DNA of 64,000 bases. It comes from Ceraceosorus guamensis (taxonomy: Eukaryota; Basidiomycota; Exobasidiomycetes; Ceraceosorales; Ceraceosoraceae). The position numbers were made by a program, and so were the translations under genes. This document shows, piece after piece, positions 35,714-47,122 of this stretch. The notes below the pieces were generated by a model. That model was not told the DNA's origin. It did no database searches and saw nothing but the letters and a program-made list of their open reading frames with translations. Position 1 is the first letter of the stretch. Each line of letters starts with the position of its first letter. Where the stretch lies: the NCBI RefSeq assembly GCF_003144195.1, contig NW_020290005.1, forward strand, positions 389,389 through 453,388, written 5' to 3'.

Positions 35714-36255
35714 CGAACGGCACGTGTCGATGTATGCATACAATGATACCCATGTGCTGCTGCTGCTTCATGTTTCGCAATCAATGCCGACATCGACATC
35801 GAGGACCAGCGCGCCGGCGCGAGGAAATGCAGAGATCGAGCAGCACCGGGATTCACGATTCTTTGCTGACGAGTAATACGATCGTGCGAAGATCAGCGCG
35901 ACGCGTCCTTCGACGCGTCCAGCACATCGATGCCGCTGCGCAAAGTGTTGGTTTGCATGCCGCGCGCATCGCCCTGAGCTAAAGTTGTGACTTGTGGTTG
36001 CTGAGCCGAAGGGTTCGTATGTGGAGGCTTACCATAGAATTTGATACCAACTCTGTATCAAGAGCCTTTTTGCAGGGTCAGTGCCTTCGTTGTCGAGTTC
36101 GTCCGTTGGGAGTGCTTTGCTAGGAACGGCAAGTATGAGCCTGAATCTGCAAGTAACTCTTAGCCACCGTTTACCACGCACCACAGACCGTCTCGTTCAC
36201 ATAATCATCAAGTTGAACATATCTGCCGAAGGATCATCAAAACGCGCACTTCGTA
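35714..36255. other. Intergenic region, MIP1 terminator and next promoter
   Basis: About 540 bases between two genes in the same direction. There is a GCTGCTGCT triplet patch near 35757 and a GATTCACGATTC motif near 35857. No coding exon is supported. Confidence 0.45.
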
Positions 36256-38097
36256 ATGGTGAGCACGCGAAGCAAAGGGAATGGCGAGAAGCCGGCGACG
36301 GATGGGAAGGGAAACGTGAAGCTGGACAGCGTGATGCAGAGCAAAGGCGGTCGTAGATCTTCCGAGGAGCAGCAGGATTCAGGCAAGTCTGAGCAGAGCG
36401 CGGGAGCAAAACGACGGCAGGAGGATGAAGAGCAAGAGGCTAAGCAGGAAAAGGCGCAAAAGAAACAACGTGGAGCGTCTGCCGCTTCTGATGAACATGC
36501 GACTGGAGACTCGCAAAAGGCGCAGGAGGTTCCGCAGCCTGCTCAGGATGCTAAGCTGTCGCCGGGCAAGGAAGATACCGGCGCAGGACAGGACGACGCG
36601 CCTTGGGAGGTGCTGGAAAAGGGACAGTGAGCGATGGGCGTAAGAGCCACACCACGGCATGACGCGCTTTGTGCTCATGCGCTTGCAATCGCCGTCCCAC
36701 ACAGCGTCTTTTTCTTCTACAGACCCAAAGTCAAGAGTGCGCATGAGGTGGATCAATCGGGTAAAGCTGCAGAGTGTTTGGATGATGTTCAAAATGCGCA
36801 CATGTGAGCGTCGGCTTTGCGACATGGCGCCAGGCGGGGCACTTGAATCGAAGGATGTTGACTTTGCTATTCTCCCGCTTCTGCTCGAACTCGTCACATC
36901 CAGGCTGCTACTGCCCCACGCCAGTCGATCCGAGACTGCTGGAGCAGATGCTACCAAAGATTCTACCGGATCCGGCGTTCAGGGCGGGACAAATGGTCAA
37001 CAAAATGCACCTGCAGGTACGACGGGGGACAAGGCCAAGCAAGATGGTGTCGGCTTCAGAGTAGTGCGGTTGGGAAAGAAGAGACTTCCAGCGCCCGAAG
37101 TGGCCATCGCGAATGGACAGCAGCCCGGTGGCATTGGCGGCGACGCTAGCGAGACGTGAGTGCATGGGAAGCTTTTTCGAGGAGAGCGAATCTCGTCGCT
37201 TTCTCAATCTATACTGAGCGGTCGAGCCCCTCCATCTGCGCGCCACAGCGTGTGGTCGGTCGTTGCGGATGTTGGGCCCGATCCAGCTGTCCTATCTGGT
37301 TCGATGGGCGAGCAGCGGTACAATACCAGGACGCAAGGCGAGAGGGTGGTAGGCCCGAGCAGACCAGCAGGACGTGGGTGGTATGCTCTCTCGCTTCACA
37401 AGTCTGAACCGCCCTCATCGCGCGAAGTCAGATTATCATTCTCTATTTCTCATCCGTCTGAGGACGAATTTGGTGACGTTCAATCTCAGCTCGGTCTGAC
37501 GCCTAGCGGAAGCTTCAGCCTTTCCATGAGGAACCCCACGTTGCCTTCTACGGGCGCTGGTGCTCCACCCGCAGGCTTGGACGAATCTGCTCGCGTGCAA
37601 ATGAGCGAAAAGGAGATTCAGGACACGTTCGGAGGCGATGCGGAGGGCAAAGGAACAAGATACGCTAGACCTGAACAGATCGAGTTGTTGGACAGGGAAG
37701 GTGTAGAGTTGCTTCTGATTCGCGAGGCTGCTCAGACCTCCAAGGGAGGCGCAAAGACGGGCACTGGCGAAGAGCAGGCCAAGGGTGAGTTTGGCAGTCT
37801 CCAGCATTACGCGCAGGCTGGATAGTGAAGCGTGCGAGTCCATTGTGCTCTTTGCTGAATCCTGCTCCTTCTTTCCACGAAGCAGCTTTGGAAGAGCTTG
37901 CAGGTGAGTGGAGTGTGACGGAAAGGCCTTTGCGGCTCGTCAGGATTAAGACCGTTAACTCCCTCGTTCCACCGTGCTCGTAAATGGTGCAATCAGCTGC
38001 CGACGCCGATCGTCTCAGCACGCATGATGTGCTGGCACAGCTCAAAATGACTGCGAAGAGTAACCCGCCAAACGCCTTGGAGGGGCAATGGGTCTAG
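36256..38097 (+). CDS. Conserved fungal protein of the family often labelled BTB domain transcription factor
   Basis: Six exons: 36256-36626, 36705-36803, 36904-37155, 37249-37784, 37886-37903 (18 bases) and 37997-38097, giving 458 residues with closed phases. The start MVSTRSKG, a Lys/Glu/Gln-rich region and the block VLEKGHVFFFYRPKV match, from memory, a widespread fungal family beginning MVxTRS with an ILEKG-IYFFYR core. The second exon was started at 36705 because this restores that core. Later conserved pieces are DDVQNAHMLLLP, VRLGKKRLPAPE, YNTRTQGERVVGPSRPAGRG, LGLTPSGSFSLSMRNP and IELLDREGVELLLI. Automated annotation calls this family a BTB transcription factor, but no BTB fold is visible here. 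The function is unknown. The 18-base exon is flanked by phase-1 introns, so skipping it would keep the frame. Confidence 0.85.
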
Positions 38098-38215
38098 GGT
38101 TGAGAGGAGGGACGTGGAAGATTGTGTGCGTGGAAGCATATCCATGCTCCTTCTTCAGCTTGGGATTGCTGATGACGTGCTGTGCTTTCAGAGCGCGATC
38201 TAGGCAAGCCACCTC

Positions 38216-38554
38216 TCACTTCTCCGCCTTGATCTTTGAAGCTTTTCCTCTGCACTTCAAAGAGCGCTCATCCAGCTCTACCAAATTCGCTTTTCCGTCC
38301 AAGATCGCATGTCCTAGCTCTATGCATTCTCGCAACTGTTCTTGCGTGAGCTGATGAATGGCCGGTTTCTTTTGGTCTGGGATCTTTTCCTTCCAGGGAG
38401 CTGTTCCTTGACCCACGACAGAGTCTAGTATGATGCGAAGGAAGCAGTGATTCAGATGTACTGGCCATATTTCCTGAGAAGAGGATTTGGAACGAGCAGC
38501 GCTTGGAAGCGTGCTGTTCATCAATTCGCTGTACTCCGCTTTCAGTGCGTCCAT
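38216..38554 (-). CDS. Small conserved-looking protein, function unknown
   Basis: ATG 38554 opens 112 codons on the minus strand: MDALKAEYSELMN, then WPVHLNHCFLRIILDSVVGQG, a Lys/Pro-rich turn, HQLTQEQLRECIELGHAILDG and VELDERSLKCRGK. The regular helical spacing and the HLNHC and SLKCRGK motifs make it look like a real domain, but I cannot name the family. The same frame stays open upstream to about 38650, without an ATG, and reads HQRLAKAREIRKNSAIACEA. That suggests either a missing 5' exon or a one-base shift from another open frame that begins at an ATG near 38731 (MFNDVQSLSRAHAFATLRRL). The gene faces the end of the 36.3-kb gene (convergent), with about 120 bases between stop codons. Confidence 0.55.
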   Translation of the reverse strand: MDALKAEYSELMNSTLPSAARSKSSSQEIWPVHLNHCFLRIILDSVVGQGTAPWKEKIPDQKKPAIHQLTQEQLRECIELGHAILDGKANLVELDERSLKCRGKASKIKAEK

Positions 38555-38891
38555 CTCCGTTTTCCCTTTGCATGGTGTGGCTTCGCAAGCGATTGCCGAG
38601 TTCTTCCTTATTTCCCGCGCCTTGGCTAAGCGTTGATGAAGATGGACGAAGACGAGATCGCTTCACTCTCGGGGAGCCGACGAAGAGTAGCAAAGGCGTG
38701 CGCGCGACTAAGACTTTGAACATCGTTAAACATCGCAAAGACCTTCGAAGGCGGCTCTGAGCCAACGAAGATCGAAAATTACGTACGCCTGCATGCTGCA
38801 ATGGGGGGATCACGTGACAGAACCGCATGCGCCTACTTTGTCCGCCCTTCGACCGAGTCCCTTCGAGTCTGATGAGTGCTTGAATTGCTAT

Positions 38892-38925
38892 ACTCACGAC
38901 TCACGACTCACGACTCACGACTCAT
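38892..38925. repeat. Heptamer array (ACTCACG)n
   Basis: Four exact copies of ACTCACG and a fifth variant copy (ACTCATG), in tandem. The same heptamer occurs singly in many intergenic regions of this window. Confidence 0.9.
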
Positions 38926-40531
38926 GAACACGCATGCTGCACTTTGGGAACTCGAGACTCACATCTCGTAGCAAGGAGAAAGAGTTGTCGTGCTACGCCA
39001 CTGGACCTTGATTGAATCCCGCACGCCTGTCTCGACGGCCCAAGAGGGCTGAGATCCAGCCTAGGGGCGGAGGGCATATATGGTGAACAGATCCGCAAGA
39101 GCAACCATCATCCGCGCCCAGCAAACGGATGCACGGTCAACGTGTCGCAGTCACGTCTCAAATTTAAGATTGAAGGGCAAGTCACCAACTGTTGTGTGCG
39201 TATGATAGACATGAGTGCCCGTACCTTGAGCTTTACATAAGCTTTCAAGCTTTATCGGCCTTTGGTCTCGGCGAACCGTTGGACCTAGCGCAGCAAATGA
39301 GGACTACTTCAGCAGGACGATGCTTTGGATCTGACTCCAGGTTCCACGGCGAGATGAGGCTAGAGAGGGTCGGAGCTAGGTATCAGGCACTCGATGAGTC
39401 TAGGAGGCAGGGTCGATGGGACGTGGCCGGTGAGCTCTATATTCGCGCAAACTCAGCCAGTGTGAGTCCCCCATGACAGGTACATGGTGAGTAGTAGGAC
39501 GCTGCGCGCGACGACATGCCGAAATACCGAATCTGAATGGTCGCCCGACGGACATGCCATGCCAGCACCGTTCAGCGAGTCTCGAGCCAGAGAGAGTCAA
39601 GTCACGAGTGTCGAGTACGTGAATTCGTGATTGCTGATGCTTCCTGTGCGTACGTGCGCTCAGCGTGCCGCATGGCTGCATGTCATCGTCTCTGATTGGA
39701 CAAGCGTCAGCATGGGTTCGCGCGGGCGAATCGACACTCCTGTGTGACTATACTTGTGTGACTGCAGAAATGCCCTGAAGAATGCATGCACCCCGCAAAA
39801 CTCCCACCATGCATAGAGCTGCCCCCCCCCGGAACAGCTTTAGCGTGGACGTCGACCAGCCACGCTGCGACCTCGCAGCACGGTCTTTGTTGCTGCTGCG
39901 GGGTACAGTGCGATATTCACCCAAGCAGAGCTTTCGTTGCAGGACCCAAGCGGTCAGATTTGTGAAGCACAATTAAAGTCACAAGTCACTCGACGCTGGC
40001 GAATTGCGCGCCATGGCGGTGGACCACATTCAAGGTGAAGCATGCGCAATGAGTGTGCGCCATGCGGGGGTCTCGCACGCAGTCTGAGCGTTCGACGAGT
40101 GAGCAGCAGATGCATCAGCTGCTGTGCTGAGCTCAAATGGACGCGCGCCTTACCCCGCGGGGAAGGGCAAGCGCGCGAGCTCTAAATGAACAACACTGAT
40201 ACGCCGCCGCCCCCGTCCTGCTGCCGTGCGCCGATGATTGTGCCGCTGCTGATGGTGAGAATAAGCTACGCGCAGCAGCAGCATCATCATATGCTGATGG
40301 AGGCAGAGGAGCCGCGCGCGCATGAGACCGCGGCGGATGGTTCGAGCCGCGATTGCGCTGCTGGCTGATGCATGTCGTGCAAGCACGCTCGTCTGTGGCC
40401 AAGCCTCCCCAATGCATCAGCAGCATCAGCCGATGTTGCTTAATTTGTGCGTCGCATATATACATGCTGCTGCTGTCGTCAGGTATCCATGCATGCGGTG
40501 AGGGCTGCTGTTGAGCTTGTCTGCAGTAGAC

Positions 40532-40594
40532 GAGCCAACGAGCCAACGAGCGATGCAACGAGCCAGTCAGCCAGTCAGCCAGCCAGCCAGCAAG
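40532..40594. repeat. Short tandem repeat array (GAGCCAAC, CAGCCAGT, CAGC)
   Basis: Tandem copies of ACGAGCC-type units grade into CAGCCAGT and then CCAG units. It is a compound microsatellite in non-coding DNA. Confidence 0.8.
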
Positions 40595-40654
40595 GAGGCA
40601 TTTCAACACTTGATCGTACGTGATTCACAGTTTGGGACGCGCGTCCATGCTGCC

Positions 40655-40687
40655 GTGAAGTGAAGTGAAGTGAAGTGAAGTGAAGTG
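40655..40687. repeat. Pentamer array (GTGAA)n
   Basis: About 6.6 copies of GTGAA in perfect tandem, in non-coding DNA upstream of the fumarate reductase gene. Confidence 0.9.
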
Positions 40688-40860
40688 AGTTTGATGTTGC
40701 CGTGGCGCAGAAACAAGCACACACAGGGCCGACGCCATGGCTGAGATGAAGCCGGCGTTCGGCCTGAAGGGCAAGCGGGATCAGTTGCAGAAGCGCCGCA
40801 CACGTCTGACTAGCATGCTCTGGATCGAGCGATATGGTGGACCCCTTGCCCACGAACGGC

Positions 40861-40872
40861 AGCAGACAGGCA

Positions 40873-40905
<33 letters not shown>

Positions 40906-40947
40906 CCAGCAAGGCAAGCAGGCAGGCAGCCAGCAAGGCAAGCAGCC
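40861..40947. repeat. Tetramer array (GGCA)n with duplicated 24-base unit
   Basis: Copies of GGCA and GACA, followed by a 24-base block (GGCAGGCAGCCAGCAAGGCA plus AGCA) that is present twice. It lies about 240 bases upstream of the fumarate reductase ATG. Confidence 0.85.
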
Positions 40948-41189
40948 CTAAGCAGAGCAGCTGCATGGCAGACAGGTAAGGGTCGAAGCAGGCGAGCAGA
41001 AGCTTCAAAGGCTGCCCTTTCACGCTCTCATTTCTCTTCCTTCTTGCACACATCATCCCCATCATCACCTTGGCTATATACTTGTCCCGCTTGACGTATT
41101 CATTGCCCACGCATCACCTCTCCTCATCTACACTACTTGATCCCAGCTCGTACTCAGACTTTCCAGACCCTCTTCATACCACCCCCATC

Positions 41190-43407
41190 ATGTCTCGCGT
41201 CATTGTTGTCGGTGGCGGTCTATCCGGCCTGAGTGGTGAGTCCTACATCCGGCGACCACTTCGAGCCCCGTCCCCGAACTCATCTCGCCGATGCTGATGT
41301 GCCTTCTCCATTTTCAGCCGCACACACTGCGCTTGAGCGTGGTGCCAGCGTTCTCGTTCTTGACAAGGTGAGCGGGGAAAATTGCTTCTTCAGCTAGGGC
41401 GGCCTTGCTGTGTCCAAGCCCTCGCTTTCGACTCGGTCGAGCACGTCGCGAGATGCGGCAGCTACTGCTTGCGCCACGCTGCGCACCAATGAGCCTGCAT
41501 TCACGCCTCGCCTCTTGCTTCCTCCTCAGAACCCCTTCTTTGGCGGCAATTCAACCAAGGCCACTTCAGGTATCAATGGTGCAGGGACCAACACTCAATC
41601 AGAGCTAAGCATTCCAGACAGCGCCAAGATTTTCTTCGAGGTGAGTTTGCAGGCTGCGACTGCGCTTACATTCGAGACACTGCTGACCCTTACATGATGC
41701 CCTGCTGTTGTTTCCAAATTCCAGGACACCAAAAAGTCTGCTCGTGACCTGGCGCGACCTGATCTGATCAAAGTCCTTACTGGCCGGTCCGGTGAGGCCG
41801 TCAACTGGCTGCAAGACCGCTTCGGTCTGGATCTGTCCAAGGTCTCCAGATTGGGTGGTCACTCGCAGCCTCGTACCCACCGTGGTGGCGCTCAATTCCC
41901 CGGCATGACGATTACCTATGCCCAGATGGAGAAGCTGGAGGATCTTGCCGAATCCGACCCTGAGCGCGTGCAGATCATCAAGAAGGCGCGCGTTACCAGC
42001 CTGATCTACGAGAATGGCGAGGTCAAGGGTGTGGAGTATGAGACTGCTGGACAGAAGCACCAGGAGCGCGGTGCCGTCGTTCTCGCCACTGGTGGTTACG
42101 CAGCAGACTTTGACGATGTCAACTCTCTGCTCAAGAAGCACCGCCCTGACCTTGTTCACCTTCCTACCACCAACGGAGACCACTGCACCGGTGATGGTCA
42201 AAAGATGGTCGCCTCTATCGGTGGTCGCCTGATCGATCTCGAAAAGGTGCAAGTTCACCCCACTGGTCTCGTTGACCCACGTGACCCAGACGCCAAGGTC
42301 AAGTTCCTTGCTGCCGAGGCTCTCCGTGGCTGCGGTGGTCTGCTCCTCGACAACGAGGGACAGCGATTTGCTGACGAGCTTGGTCACCGTGACTACGTCA
42401 CTGGCCGCATGTGGGAGAACAACAAGTTCCCAGTACGCCTAGTCCTGAACGGAGCCGCGTCCAAGGAGATCGAGTGGCACTGCAAGCACTACGAGGGTCG
42501 TGGCTTGATGCGCCGCTTCGAGGGCGGTGATGCGCTCGCCAAGGAGATCGGCATTCCTGCTGACAAGCTCAAGGCTACCTTTGAGGACTACAACGCCATT
42601 GCCACCGGTAAAAAGAAGTGCCCATTCAACAAGAAATTCTTCCACAACGCAGACATGCGCATGAACGACACTTTCTACGTTGCCCTCATGACTCCTGTGC
42701 TCCACTACACCATGGGAGGTCTGGAGATCGACCCCACTTCTCGCGTCATTGACAGCCAAGGCAAGCCCATCCCCGGTCTCTTCGCTTCGGGAGAGATTGC
42801 TGGTGGTGTTCACGGAGCCAACCGTCTGGGAGGCTCTTCCCTCTTGGGTTGCGTCGTCTTTGGTCGTGTCGCTGGTGACTCTGCCACCGCTTTCTTGCTG
42901 AACCAGTACACCTCCGGCAAGGCTGCTTCCCGTGTCGGCCAGGTTGCCCAGCACCTGGAGACCACTGTTCGGGTCAACCCGGAGAATTACAACGTCAACT
43001 TGACCTTCTCTTGGGCTGGCCAACAGCAAGCTGGTGCGGGCGCATCCGGCGCTCTTCAACAGTCGAGCGCCCCGGTTCAACAAGCTGCGCAAGCCCAGAC
43101 TGAGGGCAACGCCAGCGCGGGCCCTGCAGCTCAAAAGGCCCCCCCTCAAAAGGCGGAGGAGAACAAGGGATCCAAGACGTACACTATGGACGAGGTCGCC
43201 AAGCACTCCAAGGAGAGCGATGTGTGGGTCGTCGTGGGCGATCAGGTCCTGGACGTGACCAACTTTCTGCCGGACCACCCTGGAGGACCCAAGGCGATCT
43301 TGCTCTACGCTGGAAAAGATGCGACAGAAGAATTCGACATGATGCACGACCGCGCCGTCATTAAGCGTTACGCTGCTGACGCCGTCATCGGATCCATCGC
43401 CAAGTGA
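41190..43407 (+). CDS. Soluble fumarate reductase fused to a cytochrome b5 domain
   Basis: This flavoenzyme reduces fumarate to succinate and so reoxidises reduced cofactors. Exons 41190-41235, 41318-41367, 41530-41640 and 41725-43407 give 629 residues. Residues 4-20 form the FAD Rossmann motif (VIVVGGGLSGLSAAHTA). Family motifs follow: FGGNSTKATSGINGAGT, VQVHPTGLVDP, DELGHRDYVTGRMW and ASGEIAGGVHGANRLGGSSL, as in yeast Frd1/Osm1. After a Gln/Ala/Pro linker, residues from about 555 form a cytochrome b5 domain: YTMDEVAKHSKESDVWVVVG, then FLPDHPGG with the first heme His, then EEFDMMHD with the second. There is no N-terminal presequence or signal peptide, so a cytosolic location is inferred. 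Codon choice is strongly biased to C-ending and CGT/GGT codons compared with its neighbours, suggesting high expression. Yeast Frd1 and Osm1 lack the b5 domain. Confidence 0.95.
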
Positions 43408-44356
43408 TTTTGTTTTGGTGCTGCATCTCTTCGAATGATCCAGTCCTTGGGGAGGCAACAGAACCCTCAATCAAAGCTCTTCTCTTCTTGTTCATGTACG
43501 CAATCAAGGCATCGTCTCCGTCAGTCAGGTCGCCCAGCTCGCTTCCCCTTTGGTCCCCTTGCGTTGGTCCCTTCACTCTACGGATTCAACGTGGCACTCA
43601 TGAGTGGTGCAAATGTTGATGAATTTTACGAGCGTGTCTGACCTGATGTGATGTGGGTGGACGCTTGATATTGGGTGAATGAGGGCTTTTTGCATGTCTG
43701 GAGCAGGCTGAACGATTCGATGATCTGCTAGAGAGCTGGCTCGCGTGCTACTCGCTCCACGGCATTTGGAAGAAAGGAGGAGGAGCAGCAAGTTGGGTGG
43801 CGCTCGCTGCTTGCCTGCCTTGACCCTCGCGTGCGCGCCTCTGCGCTACATCCAGCAACGCTCGCGATGCATGTAGCCCGGCCAGCAGCATGGGTCTATA
43901 CGCCTCACCTACCCGATTCGCGCCGCGCAGGCAGCAGCCGCATGCGCTTGTGCGGAGATGGCGATCGAGCGAGCAAAATCGAGCAGATGAAGCAGGCGTG
44001 CGTGTGCGTGTGCGTGCCTCTGCTGCTCTTCTCTGTGCTCGGACTTGACCCAAACGTGCTTCGTGATGCACTCATCAGTCACACAGTCGTGAGTGCTTGA
44101 TGATTGTGACTTGGATTTTGATTCTTTCTTTCCTCTTGGATGCGTCTCACCACCACCGCTAGCACCACCACCACCACCACGTCTGGGCAAAGTGCATTTG
44201 GTCGCGTGGCTCGATTTTGCTTGCGCTTATCGGTCAGAGCATAGAGAGCCAGCGACGAACGAGCGTGATGGAAACAGCCTCTGGGATCGCGCTGGCATCA
44301 ACAACATCTTCCACCTTCTGCCCCACTACGGACTCTGCACGGCCATTGCCAACAGA
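43408..44356. other. Intergenic region between fumarate reductase and MDV1
   Basis: About 950 bases between genes in the same direction. The open frame running from 44093 into MDV1 is GC-rich leader sequence; the ATG at 44357 is the likely start. A CACCACCACC patch lies at 44148-44180. No other feature is seen. Confidence 0.45.
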
Positions 44357-47122
44357 ATGTCGGGCGAAAGACCTTTGGGAGGGTCTTCTGCCGTGTCGGG
44401 TCTATCTGATGCTCTGGCACAAGGAGCAGCCTACCTCTCTCCCTTTGCCCAATCAGCCCAAGCTGGGGCTTCCACATCCGCAGCGGGTCTGAATGAAGCG
44501 ACAAGGCACCTGATAGATGCCGCACCGCACCTCTTCAAACCTCGCATGTTATCAGCTGCCATTCATTCCTCTAGTCTAGGTGTGGCCGGCACTTCGGGCG
44601 ATAGGGCGAGGATCGTGGGCTGGGGCGGACTGCCTTTGGCACTCAGTAGACCCATCAGTCTTTCACAACCGGCCCGAAGCCTGGCCAGATTCGGAGCAGC
44701 TGTGGCTTCGGGCGGAGGTCTTTCGGCAGCGGAACTGAGAGCGCGAGAAGATTGCGCAGCCATACTCAGGGAAGCGGAGGCGGAGGCTGAGCTGGGCGTT
44801 AGAGCTCAGGGATTGAGCATCGAAGATGGCTCTAATGTAGCAACAGCTGCAGCGACGACGACGGCGACGAATGGCGAAGAGCCTGTCAGTCTGCTGCGAG
44901 GATACGAAGCCACTCGACCTTCTTCCTTGGCAGGCAGAGCTAGGAGGAGGGAAGCAAGGGGAAAAGCAGTCGATGCTCCCAGATTGGGTCTGCGAGCGAT
45001 GGGCGAAAATGCTAGAGGACTCTTGTCTGCTTCGGAAGCGCACGAAGATGGCGAAAATGGCGCGACGCATGGCGCCGAGGAGGCAGCCTCTTCGTTCAAG
45101 AGCAGAGCTAAAGGTAGAGCCAGCATTAGAGGATCGAGAGATGCGGTCATCAAGCTGGACGAATCTCAGCTTGCTGATCAGAAGGAGGAGATCGAAAGGG
45201 AGAAGGAGGATGTAGGAGTTAGAAGGGTCAGTGAGCTGCTGCGGATTGAATCACCCTCGAGGGGGCGCGCAGGCGTTTAGCTCGGTAAAACTTATGCTCG
45301 ATACTCTCTCGTCACCTCGAATGTCTCCATGCAGGCCCTAATCCGAAAAGAAATCTCGGCAGTGGAAACCAAAATGGCTGCGCTTGTTGCTGTCAGGGAC
45401 AGACTGGAGCACAGCCTGCTGCAGCTTCGAGAGGAGGAGCTGGAGCTGCAAGACGAGGGTGAGTGGAGGGGCAAGGATACGGGAAAGCGGCAAGCAGACC
45501 AGGCTCTGAGCATCGCATGACTTTTGGCTGACCTTGTCATGCTCAAATCCGTACTGCTGCCATCCATCAGCGCAAGGCGTGTCGGAGTTGCTCAGCTTGC
45601 AAGCGCACAGGAGGAATATGCCCGGTGTTGCCGGAGCGTCCGTTGCTTCGCTCTCGACGAATCAATCTGGACAGTCTGAGCACGCCACATCGGCTTCGAG
45701 CAGCCGAAGAAGGAAGGGTGAGTGAGACGCCAGAGGCCGCTCGAGGAGCGCGGCACATGCTGAGATCGACTACGCCGCTTGTGCTTGACCAGGCCCCTTG
45801 TTCTTGCCCTCCGAGCACGACGAGCTGCCTTCGGGTGTTGCCTTCATGGTGAGTGGAGCACAGCCAAGTCGCATTGATAGCAAGCAGGTCGACCAATTGA
45901 GCATGTACGTGCCTGGTTATTATTTCGCAGACACTTGCGGGACACACTGCGCCTTTGACCGCTCTGGACTTTTCCGAACCTTACGGCGCGCTGGTCAGTG
46001 CCGCTTCTGACGACGGTGCGCCCATCGTCTGGGACCTATCTTCGGGCGGCGAGGTGGGACGTTTGAGGGGTCATGAGGGCAACACGCGATGCCTGCAAGT
46101 GGAGGAAGAGCTCTGCATAACGGGAGGTTCGGATTGCAGCATACGGATCTGGGATCTTCGAAAAGTGGAGAATTGGGAGACGAGACTGTCGATGAATCAA
46201 CAGGCTCGGGATGGTGAGGGTGCAGCTGCCATCGTTAGGAATGGAGATGAGGCAGAAGGAAACAACAAGGACGAGGAGTGGGATCCTTGCCTCAGCAAGT
46301 TGGATGGTCATACACGCGCAGTCACTAGCCTCTACTTTGACGAAGGCTGCCTGGTGAGTTGCTACGACCCAACATGACGCCAAGTGGCGCGAGTACTCAT
46401 GTCGCTTTGGCATCTCTCAGATCACGGGGGCGTCAGACAAGACGCTACGCCAATGGGATCTCAACACTGGGCAGTGCGTTCTCACCATGGACATTCTCTG
46501 GGCCATTTCCAACCCTGGTGGGCCATCTACACCAGGAGGCAGTGGTGCCGCATCTCGACGATCCATGGCTTTCGACAACTCCAGCGCGGGTGGAATCGGT
46601 GGACCATCGGTCGATTTCTCTGGCGCTTTTTCCTACCCCTCTCCACCCGCATCCGACGGCTCGTGGGAGATGTACAGCGATTTTGTTGGAGGCGTACAAT
46701 TTTGGGGATATGCCCTGGCTAGCGCTTCTGGAGATGGAGCGGTGAGGATGTGGGATATGCGAACGGGTCAAGCGCACAGGACCTTGTTGGGTCACACTGC
46801 GCCCGTGACATGCCTACAATTCGACGAGACGCACATCGTCTCTGGCAGTCTGGACCGCTCCATTCGCATTTGGGACCTGAGAACGGGCGCCATTTCGGAT
46901 ACGATTCGCTACGACTTCCCAGTGACTGCGTTGCAGTTTGACAGTCGCAAAATTTTGGCAGCGGCAGGAGAGAGTGGCGTCAAGGTTTATAATAGGACAA
47001 CCATGCAGCACTCTACGCTCGCGCTCAATGGACATACCGCACCAGCGGAGAGACTGAGGTATATGGATCGGTACGCCGTTACGGGAGGAAGAGATGGTCT
47101 GGTCAAGACGTGGTCCTTGTAG
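44357..47122 (+). CDS. MDV1: Mitochondrial division protein 1 (Mdv1/Caf4 WD40 adaptor)
   Basis: Mdv1 links the outer-membrane receptor Fis1 to the dynamin Dnm1 during mitochondrial fission. Exons 44357-45226, 45335-45458, 45571-45717, 45793-45848, 45931-46353 and 46421-47122 give 773 residues. The N-terminal part includes HLIDAAPHLFKPRMLSAA, the kind of helix expected in the Fis1-binding region. A coiled coil runs across the first splice site (DESQLADQKEEIEREKED, then KEISAVETKMAALVAVRD and LLQLREEELELQDE). From about residue 400 there are seven WD40-type blades: TLAGHTAPLTALDFS, GRLRGHEGNTRCLQV, KLDGHTRAVTSLYFD, ITGASDKTLRQWDLNTG, TLLGHTAPVTCLQFD, VSGSLDRSIRIWDLRTG and a final LVKTWSL. The first donor is GTCAGT rather than GTGAGT and was chosen because it alone keeps the frame. 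Confidence 0.93.

Larger units (their letters stand above)
38555..41189. other. Repeat-rich intergenic region
   Basis: About 2.6 kb dominated by simple repeats, each listed separately: a heptamer array at 38892-38925, a GAGCCAAC/CAGT array at 40532-40594, a pentamer array at 40655-40687 and a GGCA array at 40861-40947. A CACGTGA site lies near 38812 and an ATTCGTGATT motif near 39619. The ORFs at 39192-39476 and 40133-40609 are low in complexity or cross repeats. The last part is the promoter of the fumarate reductase gene. Confidence 0.55.

Noticed and set aside
36659-37159. Reading through 36659-37159 as one exon
   Set aside because: It skips the YRPKV core frame; introns at 36627-36704 and 36804-36903 restore the conserved family sequence.
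40133-40609. 158-codon minus-strand ORF in the repeat-rich region
   Set aside because: It is produced by the CAGC/CAGT repeats and triplet runs; not a credible protein.
40861-40947. CRISPR-like array
   Set aside because: The units are 4-24 bases without unique spacers of constant length; it is a eukaryotic compound microsatellite.
42439-43470. 343-codon ORF on the minus strand over the fumarate reductase gene
   Set aside because: It mirrors the biased codons of the sense gene and shows only Val/Leu/Ser-rich low-information sequence.
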